Source: Eubacteriales bacterium (GTDB lineage Bacteria; Bacillota; Clostridia; Lachnospirales; Lachnospiraceae). From it: a stretch of 48,172 nt of DNA. The DNA is taken from NCBI GenBank assembly GCA_030524585.1, contig JAUNGJ010000001.1:79984-128155 (forward strand). The letters run 5' to 3'. Made by a program: the position numbers and the translations under genes. Numbering within the stretch: the first letter of the stretch is position 1; each line of letters begins with the position of its first letter. Of the stretch, positions 39,858-48,172 are shown one piece after another. The notes beneath the pieces were generated by a model. That model did not search any database. It was not told where the DNA came from and was given only the letters and a program-made list of their open reading frames with translations.

Positions 39858-41180
39858 ATGGATTTATTTGAATATATGAGAGAACAGAATGCAGAGAAGG
39901 AGTCTCCGCTGGCGTCGCGATTAAGGCCAACCACCCTTGAGGAGGTGGTTGGACAGCAGCATATAATAGGAAAAGATAAACTGCTGTACCGGGCAATTAA
40001 AGCGGACAAGCTAAGCTCCATCATTTTTTATGGACCACCGGGAACGGGAAAGACGACCCTGGCAAAGGTGATCGCCCACACCACCAGTGCAGAATTTACT
40101 CAGATCAATGCAACTGTGGCGGGAAAGAAGGATATGGAAGCAGTTGTAAAAAAGGCTCAGGATATGAAAGGGATGTACCAGAAGAAGACGATCCTTTTCG
40201 TAGATGAGATTCACAGATTCAATAAAGGACAGCAGGACTATCTGCTTCCTTTTGTGGAGGACGGAACCATTATTCTGATCGGGGCTACCACAGAGAATCC
40301 GTATTTCGAGGTGAATGGGGCGCTGATTTCCCGGTCCAGTATCTTTGAACTTCAGCCGCTGAGTAAGGAGGATATCAAGATACTGCTCAAACGGGCTGTC
40401 TATGATGAAGCAAAGGGGATGGGAAGCTACCGGGCGGAGATTGATGAGGATGCCCTGGAATTTCTGGCAGACATTGCCGGAGGCGATGCCAGAAATGCGC
40501 TGAATGCGGTTGAGCTTGGCATTCTGACTACAGAACGCGGTGGGGACGGCAAGATCCATATTACGCTCGACGTGGCTTCGGAATGTATCCAGAAGAGAGT
40601 GGTCCGTTACGATAAGACCGGCGATAATCACTATGATACCATCTCGGCATTTATCAAGAGTATGCGGGGATCAGATCCGGATGCGGCGGTTTATTATCTG
40701 GCGAAAATGCTGTATGCAGGCGAAGATGTGAAATTTATTGCCAGACGGATCATGATCTGCGCCTCTGAGGATGTGGGAAATGCGGACCCAATGGCGCTGA
40801 CGGTTGCAGTGTCGGCTGCCCAGGCTGTGGAGAGAGTAGGAATGCCGGAGGCACAGATTATTTTATCCCAGGCGGTTCTCTATGTGGCCACGGCTCCGAA
40901 GAGCAATTCCGCAGTAAATGCGGTATATGCGGCTGCAGAAAATGTGAGAAAATATAAAACCACCGTACCGGCTCACCTTCAGGATGCCCATTATGGCGGC
41001 GCCGGGAAACTGGGGCGTGGAATCGGTTACAAATATGCCCACGATTATCCGAACCACTATGTAAAGCAGCAGTACCTGCCGGAAGAGATCCGGGATGCGA
41101 AGTTCTACGAGCCCAGCGATAACGGGCACGAGAGACAGATAAAGGAATGGATGAAATATATAAGGGAAGACAGGGAATAG
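39858..41180 (+). CDS. rarA: Replication-associated recombination protein RarA (MgsA)
   Basis: A 440-residue AAA+ ATPase related to clamp loaders and Holliday-junction RuvB. Walker A GPPGTGKT (59-66) and Walker B ILFVDEIH (112-119) are intact, followed by sensor-1 TENPYFEVN and the SRSSIF arginine-finger region. The C-terminal MgsA domain contains [13 protein letters not shown] and [19 protein letters not shown], typical of this family. RarA acts at stalled replication forks with single-strand binding protein. GGAG at 39847-39850 precedes ATG 39858. A 17 bp terminator follows. Confidence 0.95.
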   Translation: MDLFEYMREQNAEKESPLASRLRPTTLEEVVGQQHIIGKDKLLYRAIKADKLSSIIFYGPPGTGKTTLAKVIAHTTSAEFTQINATVAGKKDMEAVVKKAQDMKGMYQKKTILFVDEIHRFNKGQQDYLLPFVEDGTIILIGATTENPYFEVNGALISRSSIFELQPLSKEDIKILLKRAVYDEAKGMGSYRAEIDEDALEFLADIAGGDARNALNAVELGILTTERGGDGKIHITLDVASECIQKRVVRYDKTGDNHYDTISAFIKSMRGSDPDAAVYYLAKMLYAGEDVKFIARRIMICASEDVGNADPMALTVAVSAAQAVERVGMPEAQIILSQAVLYVATAPKSNSAVNAVYAAAENVRKYKTTVPAHLQDAHYGGAGKLGRGIGYKYAHDYPNHYVKQQYLPEEIRDAKFYEPSDNGHERQIKEWMKYIREDRE

Positions 41181-41202
41181 AGAATGCTGAGTCAGGGAAC
41201 GG

Positions 41203-41248
41203 ACCTTCAGCCTGTGCAGAATGGACCTGCACAGGCTGAAGGTTTTGT
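41203..41248. terminator. Long-stem terminator after rarA
   Basis: ACCTTCAGCCTGTGCAG (41203-41219) is a perfect 17 bp match with CTGCACAGGCTGAAGGT (41227-41243), followed by TTTTG. It lies between convergent rarA and TetR genes. Confidence 0.88.
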
Positions 41249-41262
41249 GTAATTTGGAAATT

Positions 41263-41796
41263 CTACTGGCACTTCCAGTTGAAGAAACTGTAAATACTGT
41301 TCACAATCTCTTCGACAGATTCTTTACATCCATTTTGTAACCATACAAGAACTCCATTAAAAGATGCACCGGCTGCATAATAGAGATGATAACGCCTGAT
41401 GGAATTGGAAGGCATATCACCTGCCAGCTCTTCATTTGTCTTATTAAACGATTCTAAGATAAGTCCTGAATATCCCTTTGTGTTTAAAAGAAGAATCTGC
41501 TCACGGTATTTTTTCATTGTACTGAAAAAGGCAATGCCATATTCTATGGACCAGAAGTTCAGTTCTTCTGTGGAAAAGCAATGATATATTTCTTTTAAGA
41601 TGATTTCCTCGGCAAAATACTGTATGATTTCGAGCTTTGCGGAAAAATTCCTATAATAAGCCATCCGTGATACTTTTGCCCTGGAAGTAAGCTCACTTAT
41701 GGAAATTGCTTCCAAAGATTTATTTTTCAGTAATTCCATAAAAGCAATTGCAATTGCTGTCTTTACCCGCTGATTTTCTTCCATTCGCTTATCCAT
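41263..41796 (-). CDS. TetR/AcrR-family regulator of the ADC/OYE operon
   Basis: A 177-residue regulator. The helix-turn-helix reads IAIAFMELLKNKSL, ISISELTSRAKVSRMAYYRNF, typical of TetR (the YRNF position). The C-terminal helical part (about 60-175) would bind a ligand and includes a TetR_C-type segment. It is divergent from the acetoacetate-decarboxylase-like/OYE/membrane operon. The 200-base gap carries repeated GTTAC/GTAAC boxes, a probable binding site, so it likely represses that operon until the substrate appears. It has an AAAGGA ribosome site on the minus strand. Confidence 0.9.
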   Translation of the reverse strand: MDKRMEENQRVKTAIAIAFMELLKNKSLEAISISELTSRAKVSRMAYYRNFSAKLEIIQYFAEEIILKEIYHCFSTEELNFWSIEYGIAFFSTMKKYREQILLLNTKGYSGLILESFNKTNEELAGDMPSNSIRRYHLYYAAGASFNGVLVWLQNGCKESVEEIVNSIYSFFNWKCQ

Positions 41797-41812
41797 AAAT
41801 GCATATCCTTTC

Positions 41813-41908
41813 TGTTACAAAACACTGATAAAAGTAACGTTACAGAATGGTCGTTACTGATACGTTACAATTAATTGAAAATATTCATTATTTTGTTATG
41901 ATTGTAAC
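41813..41908. promoter_or_regulatory. Operator cluster and promoter of the ADC/OYE operon
   Basis: Repeated boxes occur: TGTTAC (41813-41818), the palindrome GTAACGTTAC (41834-41843), CGTTAC (41852-41857), CGTTACA (41863-41869) and TGTAAC (41903-41908). The promoter for the operon is TTGAAA (41875-41880) - 16 bp - TATGAT (41897-41902). The last box overlaps the promoter edge. These are the likely sites of the divergently encoded TetR protein. Confidence 0.75.
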
Positions 41909-42005
41909 ATAGTACAGAGAGATTGCCAATACGAAATAAACGGCATGTCTCATTTACAGGAACGTCCGGCCGGCGTTTATTTAAAGCAAGGAGGTTTTGA
42001 AGAAG

Positions 42006-42842
42006 ATGAAAAAAGCAGTTTTTAACCTGCCAAAAACAGAAGCGATATTGAATCCAATTTCAATTATGGGGGCTGAAAGCGGAGTTTATTTCACATTTAT
42101 GAGTGATATGGGCGCAATTGCAAAAGCACTTCCTGAACCATTGGAGCCTGCCTTTCCACTTGTGTCCGGTTATATTGTCAATATTGATAAACCGGCTTTT
42201 ACACTTCCCTACCGGGAGGCAATGCTGGGCGTATATGTAAAATACAAGGGTGAAATCGGACTTTTTCCTTTGAGTTTTCTGCTGTGCGGACCGGGTGCTG
42301 AGATGGCGACGCTTCCCGGGCGTGAAAAATATGGACTTCCAAAGAAAATGTGTGAAAATGAAGACTGCATAAAAATCATGAAAGAAGGAGATGTTGTAAG
42401 GGCAACCGCAGCGCGTAAAGGCGTGATGCTGGCGGATGTTTCGGTGAAGCTTGACGGAGCCTATAACAATCCTGGATGTGCCGCTGCCTATGGTAATGCG
42501 GGGCCCGGTCAGAAGTCAGGAGGTCTCAGCTATTATATGCATCCGCTGATAGAGCCGGATGAAAAGGGAGTTCCCGTATTTTCGAAAGTCAATATTTACA
42601 CTAATGTTGCAGAATATACCTATAGAACATGGGTTCCGGGAAAAGCAACAATACGTCTTCAATCCAGTGAAGATGATCCGTGGGGAGAACTGCCCGTGTT
42701 TGAAAATATGGGCGGAGCCTATAGTGAAAATGATCTTGAAATGAAAGAACTTGTAAAAGTAGGAGAAGCCGATCCGGAAACGGCAATTCCCAAATTACTT
42801 AGTACCCGATTTGACAAACTTGGACTTATCAGGGAGGTGTAG
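42006..42842 (+). CDS. Acetoacetate decarboxylase-family protein
   Basis: A 278-residue protein of the acetoacetate decarboxylase (ADC) fold. It has the GREKYGLPKK segment, in which K113-K114 correspond to the Schiff-base lysine pair (K115/K116) of the Clostridium acetobutylicum enzyme. Many ADC-like proteins use the same lysine for aldol or dehydration chemistry instead of decarboxylation, so acetone formation is not implied. The frame begins at TTG 41997, but ATG 42006 is better placed after AAGGAGG at 41988-41994. It lies 2 bp before the old-yellow-enzyme gene, in one operon, which suggests successive steps on a keto or enone substrate. Confidence 0.85.
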   Translation: MKKAVFNLPKTEAILNPISIMGAESGVYFTFMSDMGAIAKALPEPLEPAFPLVSGYIVNIDKPAFTLPYREAMLGVYVKYKGEIGLFPLSFLLCGPGAEMATLPGREKYGLPKKMCENEDCIKIMKEGDVVRATAARKGVMLADVSVKLDGAYNNPGCAAAYGNAGPGQKSGGLSYYMHPLIEPDEKGVPVFSKVNIYTNVAEYTYRTWVPGKATIRLQSSEDDPWGELPVFENMGGAYSENDLEMKELVKVGEADPETAIPKLLSTRFDKLGLIREV

Positions 42843-42844
42843 AT

Positions 42845-44818
42845 ATGTCATTTGAATGTATAAGTGCAAAAGGTGTGATTGGAAACCTTGAAACCAAAAA
42901 CCGTTTGGTTATGGCTGCCATGGGTGTTGGAATCGGTGATCCGAGTGGAAAAGCAACTGATGAATTTATCCGTTTCTATGCGGACAGAGCAAAAGGCGGC
43001 GCAGGATTGATTTTTACGGAAATTGTAAGAGTAAACGAAGTACATGGCGTGTGTGAGTATGACCAGCTGTCACTGGCAGACGACAGTACTATTGAAAGCT
43101 TTCAAAAGCTTGCAGATGCAGTGCATGAATATGACACAAAAATATTTGCACAGCTCCATCATCCGGGAAGAGAGACACATTTGGCGCTTAATCCCAAGGT
43201 GAATCAGCTGGTATCTTCCTCACCTTATCCTAGCATTGTTGCGCCTGAGCCAACGAGAGCGCTGACAGCAGAAGAGGTAGAAGAACTGGTGAAAGATTTT
43301 GCTGCAGCCGCCGTACGTGCTAAAAAAGCTGGAATGGACGGAGTTGAGATTCACGCAGGGCATGGATATCTGGTTCATCAGTTTCTCAGCGGGGCAGATA
43401 ATATGCGTACAGATAAATATGGAGGAAATGCTCAGAACAGAAGACGTTTTCTTATGGAGATCATAGCTGCAATCCAAAAGGAATGTGGTGTTGATTATCC
43501 AATATCTGTCCGTTTAAGCAGCAGCGAATTTTTAGATACGATTGGAATTAAGGGTGGAATCACTGTGGAGCAGACAATAGAAACTGCAGTGGAATGTGAA
43601 AAGGCTGGCGTGGCATTTATCAATGTATCTTCCGGCACGCATTTTACCGGAAATACCATTGTTGAGCCAACGTCTTACGAACAGGGATGGAAGATTGATC
43701 TGGCAGCAGAAATTTGTAAAAATGTTGCCATACCTGTAGGGGCCACCTCTGTGATCCGGGATCCGGAATATGCGGAACATATTCTTGCCGAAGGAAAGAT
43801 TGACTATATTGTAATGGGACGTTCCTGGCTTGCTGATCCTGAGTGGGGAAAAAAGGCAATTGAAGGACGCAGCAGGGATATCCGGAAATGTCTGGGATGT
43901 ATGTATTGCTTTGAAACGGCAGGAAATAACATTATGACAGGGGGAAGTCATGCATTCTGTGCGGTCAATCCTTATATGGGTGAAGAGACAAAATACGGGG
44001 AGCCATCCAAAGATGGCAACGGACGGAAGGTAGTTGTTGTAGGTGCAGGCCCGGCAGGATTGGAAGCGGCAATGATTTTGGCACAGCGTGAGTTTGATGT
44101 GACACTGGTTGAAAAGGAAGATCACCTTGGCGGACAGATGTATCTGGCTTCGCAGCCGCCTCATAAAGGAAAAATGGGGAACTTTATTACATATGCGGCT
44201 AAGCAGCTAAAGGATCTCGGAGTAGATATCCGGCTTAATACGACGGCAACTGCAGAAACAATCCGGGCAATGAAACCATATGCCGTATTTCTGACAACTG
44301 GCTCCGAAGCAATCCGCCCGGCATCTATTCCGGGAATTCAAGGGGATAATGTGTTTGTTCCAGCTGATATTCTTAGTCATAAAGTTTGGTTTTCAGGAAA
44401 GAAAGTGGTTGTTGTGGGCGCAGGGCTTACCGGTATGGAAACTGCAAAATTTCTTCAGGAAGCAGGAAATGAAGTGACAGATATCGATATGGCAGATGCC
44501 TGTGGATTTGGAGCATTTCCTTTGATTGTAATGGATGAAACAGCCTCTATGGCAGGTATGGGAATTCGCACCTGTCCGGGACACAGACTTGTCGAGATAA
44601 GAAAAGACAGTGTACTTGCAGAAGACAATGCAGGTATTCGGGTTGAATTTCCATGCGATATTGTGATCATGTCTTTGGGGGTAAAATCCGTTAATAGATT
44701 ACAAGATGAATTGGCGGATCTGGAGCATGTTTTTACGATTGGTGATTCACAGAAGTCCGGACAGCGGATTCCTCAGGCAATTCACCCCGCTTTTAAAGCC
44801 GCTTATGGGTTACAATAA
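42845..44818 (+). CDS. Old-yellow-enzyme/Fe-S flavin oxidoreductase (enoate/2,4-dienoyl-CoA reductase type)
   Basis: A 657-residue multidomain reductase. Residues about 1-340 are an FMN TIM barrel: AQLHHPGRETH, VEIHAGHGYLVHQFLS, and NMRTDKYGG (substrate and FMN residues H/H and Y). A four-cysteine iron-sulfur site follows at C349, C352, C355 and C372. Residues about 390-640 are a FAD/NAD(P) domain with two glycine loops, VVVVGAGPAGLEAAMI and VVVGAGLTGMETAKF. This architecture reduces activated double bonds, as in 2,4-dienoyl-CoA reductase, enoate reductase and bile-acid/steroid OYEs such as BaiCD. The exact substrate is unknown. It lies 2 bp after the ADC-like gene. Confidence 0.92.
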   Translation: MSFECISAKGVIGNLETKNRLVMAAMGVGIGDPSGKATDEFIRFYADRAKGGAGLIFTEIVRVNEVHGVCEYDQLSLADDSTIESFQKLADAVHEYDTKIFAQLHHPGRETHLALNPKVNQLVSSSPYPSIVAPEPTRALTAEEVEELVKDFAAAAVRAKKAGMDGVEIHAGHGYLVHQFLSGADNMRTDKYGGNAQNRRRFLMEIIAAIQKECGVDYPISVRLSSSEFLDTIGIKGGITVEQTIETAVECEKAGVAFINVSSGTHFTGNTIVEPTSYEQGWKIDLAAEICKNVAIPVGATSVIRDPEYAEHILAEGKIDYIVMGRSWLADPEWGKKAIEGRSRDIRKCLGCMYCFETAGNNIMTGGSHAFCAVNPYMGEETKYGEPSKDGNGRKVVVVGAGPAGLEAAMILAQREFDVTLVEKEDHLGGQMYLASQPPHKGKMGNFITYAAKQLKDLGVDIRLNTTATAETIRAMKPYAVFLTTGSEAIRPASIPGIQGDNVFVPADILSHKVWFSGKKVVVVGAGLTGMETAKFLQEAGNEVTDIDMADACGFGAFPLIVMDETASMAGMGIRTCPGHRLVEIRKDSVLAEDNAGIRVEFPCDIVIMSLGVKSVNRLQDELADLEHVFTIGDSQKSGQRIPQAIHPAFKAAYGLQ

Positions 44819-44848
44819 TGATAATAGTTTTTGAAAGGAACGATAAAT

Positions 44849-45439
44849 ATGGAAAAAAATAGACTGGCTTCGTCCATTCCTGCATGTAATATGATTATAG
44901 CGCTTTTAATTTTCGCACAGATTCCAATTATGTTTGGAATTGCGGCCCCTAATGCGGTTATTTTTGCACTGCCCTGGATACTTGCAGCTTTTCCGATAAT
45001 ACTTATATGCGTAGTAATCATGTATAAAAATGGAGAATTTGTGGACGCAACACTGAATGCAATTCTTAGTGGTGTCTTAATGGGACAGAATTTTGTACGG
45101 GGAATGATTGCACTGCAGTTTGTAACATCAGGCAGGGAAGTATCTCAGGAGCTTATTTTATCAAGTTATGCAATAGATAAATGGGTATATCTTGCCGGTG
45201 GAGTGATTTTGCTGTTTGCCGGATGGCTGGCTTCTTTTCAGTGTAAAATGGCTGCAATCGGAGTGTGGGCCGGAGCGGTTGGTTTTCTTGCTCTTGCAGC
45301 CATGTATCATGGAATTGGGAATATATTTGGAATGATTGGCGCAATTGGATTGGTGATTCTTGGGATTTATTTGCTTTATTCCGGAATCGCTATACTGGTA
45401 AATACTGCCATGCAAAAGGAAGTTATGATATTAAAATAA
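44849..45439 (+). CDS. Six-TM membrane protein, GPR1/FUN34/YaaH-like
   Basis: A 196-residue membrane protein with about six hydrophobic helices (MIIALLIFAQIPIMFGIAA, ALPWILAAFPIILICVVIM, LSGVLMGQNFVRGMIALQ, WVYLAGGVILLFAGWLA, GVWAGAVGFLALAAMYH, GMIGAIGLVILGIYLLYSG). Topology and the W-ILAAFP / YKNGEF-ATLNAILSGV pattern recall the acetate/succinate transporter family SatP/YaaH, but the family NPAPLGL signature is not seen, so the name is tentative. The frame starts at TTG 44831; ATG 44849 fits GAAAGGAA at 44833-44840. As the last gene of the TetR-controlled operon it may move the substrate or product of the two enzymes. Confidence 0.6.
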   Translation: MEKNRLASSIPACNMIIALLIFAQIPIMFGIAAPNAVIFALPWILAAFPIILICVVIMYKNGEFVDATLNAILSGVLMGQNFVRGMIALQFVTSGREVSQELILSSYAIDKWVYLAGGVILLFAGWLASFQCKMAAIGVWAGAVGFLALAAMYHGIGNIFGMIGAIGLVILGIYLLYSGIAILVNTAMQKEVMILK

Positions 45440-45462
45440 AAACATACTGAAAATTTGATTAT

Positions 45463-45496
45463 CCTTGTAAATACTGTATCGATAGCATTTACAAGG
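45463..45496. repeat. Perfect 10 bp inverted repeat after the operon
   Basis: CCTTGTAAAT (45463-45472) mirrors ATTTACAAGG (45487-45496) around 14 bases. It could form a hairpin on the operon's 3' end but has no T-run. Confidence 0.5.
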
Positions 45497-45506
45497 CTTT
45501 CAGAAA

Positions 45507-45540
45507 AAAGGAACGCATACATAAAAGCGTTCCTTTTCTA
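45507..45540 (+). terminator. Terminator after the ADC/OYE operon
   Basis: AAAGGAACGC (45507-45516) pairs with GCGTTCCTTT (45527-45536), followed by TCTATTT. From here to the hrcA promoter at 45671 I see no gene. Confidence 0.85.
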
Positions 45541-45670
45541 TTTCCGGCCAGAGCAGAAAGCGTACTCGTCAATCCCTGTATCAGTTCTTTTTCGCGTAAT
45601 AACGCGCAGCCTGTAAAAGGTTCAAAATATATTTTGCAGTAAAAAGGTAATAAAAAAAGTATAAACTGTG

Positions 45671-45699
45671 TTGACAAATGAAAAAGCTAGTGATAGATT
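45671..45699 (+). promoter_or_regulatory. Promoter of hrcA-grpE-dnaK
   Basis: TTGACA (45671-45676) and TAGATT (45694-45699) with a 17 bp spacer, 15 bp upstream of the CIRCE element. Confidence 0.8.
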
Positions 45700-45713
45700 A
45701 ATAACTGTAAAGA

Positions 45714-45740
45714 TTAGCACTCGAATTTGGTGAGTGCTAA
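45714..45740. promoter_or_regulatory. CIRCE operator (HrcA site)
   Basis: Exact CIRCE consensus: TTAGCACTC (45714-45722), nine-base spacer, GAGTGCTAA (45732-45740). HrcA binds it to repress the class I heat shock operon; the site covers the transcript start and, as RNA, the 5' leader. Confidence 0.98.
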
Positions 45741-45761
45741 TAAGGAAAAGGAGGGGATGAG

Positions 45762-46805
45762 ATGCAGGCGAAAGAAGTTCTTGGTGAGAGAAAGCTTACA
45801 ATATTACATGCGATCATCAAGACTTATCTGGAGACAGGCGAGCCGGTTGGTTCGAGAACGATTTCCAAATATTCGGATCTGAACCTGAGCTCAGCGACGA
45901 TCCGCAATGAGATGGCAGACCTGGAAGAACTTGGCTACATCTTACAGCCCCATACATCAGCGGGCAGGATTCCTTCCGATAAGGGCTACAGATTATATGT
46001 AGATATGCTGATGGAGGAGAAGGAGCAGGAGCTGAATGAGATGCAGGAGCAGATGCTTGAGAAGGCAGATAAGATGGATCAGCTTCTGAAGCAGGCAGCC
46101 AGGGTTCTGGCAAGCAACACCAACTATGCAACGATGGTTTCCACTCCGAGAAACAGTTCAAATAAGATTAAGTTCATCCAGCTGTCGCAGGTGGATGAAG
46201 AACAGATCATCGCAGTTATCGTACTTGGCGGCAATGTGATCAAGAATAAGATCATTACCATGGATGAACCACTGAGCAATGAGAATCTGCTGAAGCTGAA
46301 TATGCTTCTCAATACCACTCTGAACGGAATGGCCATTGAAGAGATCAATCTTGGATTGATCGCAAGACTTAAGGAGCAGGCCGGCATTCACGGAGAGGTG
46401 GTAAGCGATGTGCTGGATGCGGTTGCGGATGCGATTCAGGTGGATGAGGATATGCAGATTTACACCAGCGGTGCAACCAACATTTTCAAATATCCGGAGC
46501 TTTCCGATAAACAGAGCGCCCAGGAGATCATCAGTGCATTTGAAGAAAAGCAGCAATTGACGGAGCTGGTAACACAGACACTGGCTAAGGAAGAGAATAC
46601 AGGAATTCAGGTGTACATCGGAGATGAGACGCCGGTACAGACCATGAAGGACTGCAGCGTGGTAACCGCCACCTATGAATTGGGAGACGGGATGAAGGGA
46701 ACAATTGGTATTATCGGACCGAAACGTATGGACTATGAACACGTATTAAAATCGCTGAAACGGCTGCAGGGCGAGCTGGATGCGATTTTCCATAAAAAAG
46801 TATAA
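45762..46805 (+). CDS. hrcA: Heat-inducible transcription repressor HrcA
   Basis: A 347-residue repressor. The N-terminal winged helix contains TYLETGEPVGSRTISKY, LSSATIRNEMADLEELGYI and QPHTSAGRIPSDKGYR, all strongly conserved. The remaining part is the dimer/inserted domain with GGNVIKNKIITMDEPLS and a C-terminal IGIIGPKRMDYEHVLKSL. HrcA binds CIRCE and needs GroEL for folding, so heat stress relieves repression. It is the first gene of the operon, with AGGAGGGG at 45748-45755 before ATG 45762, and represses its own transcript through the CIRCE site just upstream. Confidence 0.97.
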   Translation: MQAKEVLGERKLTILHAIIKTYLETGEPVGSRTISKYSDLNLSSATIRNEMADLEELGYILQPHTSAGRIPSDKGYRLYVDMLMEEKEQELNEMQEQMLEKADKMDQLLKQAARVLASNTNYATMVSTPRNSSNKIKFIQLSQVDEEQIIAVIVLGGNVIKNKIITMDEPLSNENLLKLNMLLNTTLNGMAIEEINLGLIARLKEQAGIHGEVVSDVLDAVADAIQVDEDMQIYTSGATNIFKYPELSDKQSAQEIISAFEEKQQLTELVTQTLAKEENTGIQVYIGDETPVQTMKDCSVVTATYELGDGMKGTIGIIGPKRMDYEHVLKSLKRLQGELDAIFHKKV

Positions 46806-46823
46806 GAGAAAGGTGGATTACCA

Positions 46824-47525
46824 TTGGATAAAGAAAAAGATATGAATCAGGAAAAGACTCAGGAAGAGATGGTAAAGGAAGCGGTGGAGGAAGCGAAGAA
46901 AGCTGCGGCTGAGACAGCTGAAAATGCTGATTCCGACACAGAAGCCGAAGAAGACGGGAAGGCGCCCGAAGAGGCAGAGATTCCTGAAGAAGCCGGGGAT
47001 ACGGAAGCTGGCGAGGCGGAAGCCGAGGGGGCGGAAGAAGTTTCCGGTGAAAAGAAGAGAGGATTTTTCTCTAAGAAGAATAAGAAAGACAAGAAGGACG
47101 AGAAGATCGAAGAGCTTACCGATAAGCTGACTCGTCAGATGGCAGAGTTTGATAACTTCCGCAAACGTACGGAAAAGGAGAAATCTCAGATGTACGAGAT
47201 AGGCGCGAAAGATATCATAGAAAAGATTCTTCCGGTGGTTGACAATTTTGAGAGAGGTCTCGGAGCTGTTGCCGAGGAAGACAAGGAACATCCGTTCATT
47301 CAGGGAATGGATAAAGTTTACAAACAGCTGATGACTACTTTGGAAGGCATCGGCGTGAAGCCGATCGAGGCGGTCGGTCAGGAATTTAACCCAGATTTCC
47401 ACAATGCAGTTATGCATGAGGAAAATGAAGAATTCGGAGAGAATATCGTTTCCGAAGAATTTCAGAAGGGTTATATGTACCGTGACTCCGTAGTGAGACA
47501 CAGTATGGTAAAGGTTGCTAATTAA
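46824..47525 (+). CDS. grpE: Nucleotide exchange factor GrpE
   Basis: A 233-residue DnaK nucleotide exchange factor. The first 85 residues are very acidic and low in complexity (many E, A, D). The coiled coil begins at about residue 90 (KIEELTDKLTRQMAEFDNFRKRTEKEK), with FDNFRKRT being the conserved segment. The C-terminal beta wing has HNAVMHEENEEFGENIVSEEFQKGY. The start is TTG 46824 with AAAGGTGG at 46809-46816 correctly spaced; the next ATG (46842) has no ribosome site. It follows hrcA by 18 bp and precedes dnaK, standard order for Clostridia. The acidic N-terminus is longer than in E. coli GrpE. Confidence 0.96.
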   Translation: MDKEKDMNQEKTQEEMVKEAVEEAKKAAAETAENADSDTEAEEDGKAPEEAEIPEEAGDTEAGEAEAEGAEEVSGEKKRGFFSKKNKKDKKDEKIEELTDKLTRQMAEFDNFRKRTEKEKSQMYEIGAKDIIEKILPVVDNFERGLGAVAEEDKEHPFIQGMDKVYKQLMTTLEGIGVKPIEAVGQEFNPDFHNAVMHEENEEFGENIVSEEFQKGYMYRDSVVRHSMVKVAN

Positions 47526-47595
47526 CCTGAAGCATTTAGCAGAGTTTTTTAGAACTTCTTTAATCTGAACGCAGTAAGTAATCAAAATTATTTAG

Positions 47596-48172
<577 letters not shown>

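Noticed and set aside
45489-45677. 62-codon minus-strand frame in the gap before hrcA
   Set aside because: It crosses a terminator, has no clear ribosome site and no known motif. I could not support a gene, although a decayed remnant is possible.

Overview
The window looks like chromosomal DNA of a gut-type Lachnospiraceae bacterium (Firmicutes, Clostridia). The evidence is Gram-positive gene order (hrcA-grpE-dnaK under a CIRCE element), a T-box leader on the ilvBN operon, a tetrahydrofolate riboswitch on an ECF folate transporter gene, strong AGGAGG-type ribosome binding sites, moderate GC content and U-tailed terminators. Almost all sequence is coding. I saw no insertion sequence, CRISPR array, rRNA or tRNA. 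The species cannot be fixed from sequence reading alone.

Layout. 1-3339: the end of a thiamine thiazole operon (thiG partial, thiH, thiE/tenI-like, and a rhodanese-ThiF fusion). 3375-4199: THF riboswitch and folT. 4317-4748: MarR regulator. 4957-9961: an operon of a cytoplasmic ParB-like/BMP sensor-like protein, a calcineurin-type phosphoesterase and a domain-permuted GH3 glycosidase. 10046-10327: DUF2325 protein. 10404-14157: an AT-richer cassette with its own promoter, encoding a double-domain ThyX, a two-TM phosphoribosyltransferase-like protein and a HIT-DHFR fusion. 14185-15402: glycosyltransferase. 15413-19201: branched-chain amino acid genes (T-box, ilvB, ilvN, ilvE). 19347-21279: GntR/ABC transporter operon. 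21356-26687: TetR regulator divergent from an MMPL transporter and a secreted repeat protein. 26819-30999: methyltransferase, hslO, nadE and a C_GCAxxG_C_C protein. 31045-34340: carB without an adjacent carA. 34453-37540: S1-domain protein, CBS/DRTGG pyrophosphatase and flavin reductase-like protein. 37579-41180: MATE transporter, polysaccharide deacetylase and rarA. 41263-45439: TetR regulator divergent from an acetoacetate-decarboxylase-like / old-yellow-enzyme / six-TM protein operon. 45671-48172: the CIRCE-controlled heat shock operon hrcA, grpE, dnaK (dnaK runs off the end).

The most unusual region is 10404-14157. The ThyX protein carries two ThyX-fold halves, each keeping a different part of the flavin-binding signature. 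It is followed by an uncharacterised membrane phosphoribosyltransferase-like protein and a histidine-triad domain joined in frame to a dihydrofolate reductase. The base composition shifts back to that of the neighbours at about the HIT/DHFR junction. This suggests that a foreign thymidylate/nucleotide module was inserted against a resident folA, possibly in place of a classical thyA. A second candidate system is the TetR-controlled ADC-like/OYE/membrane-protein operon at 41.2-45.4 kb, which has the makeup of a small-molecule reductive catabolic unit.
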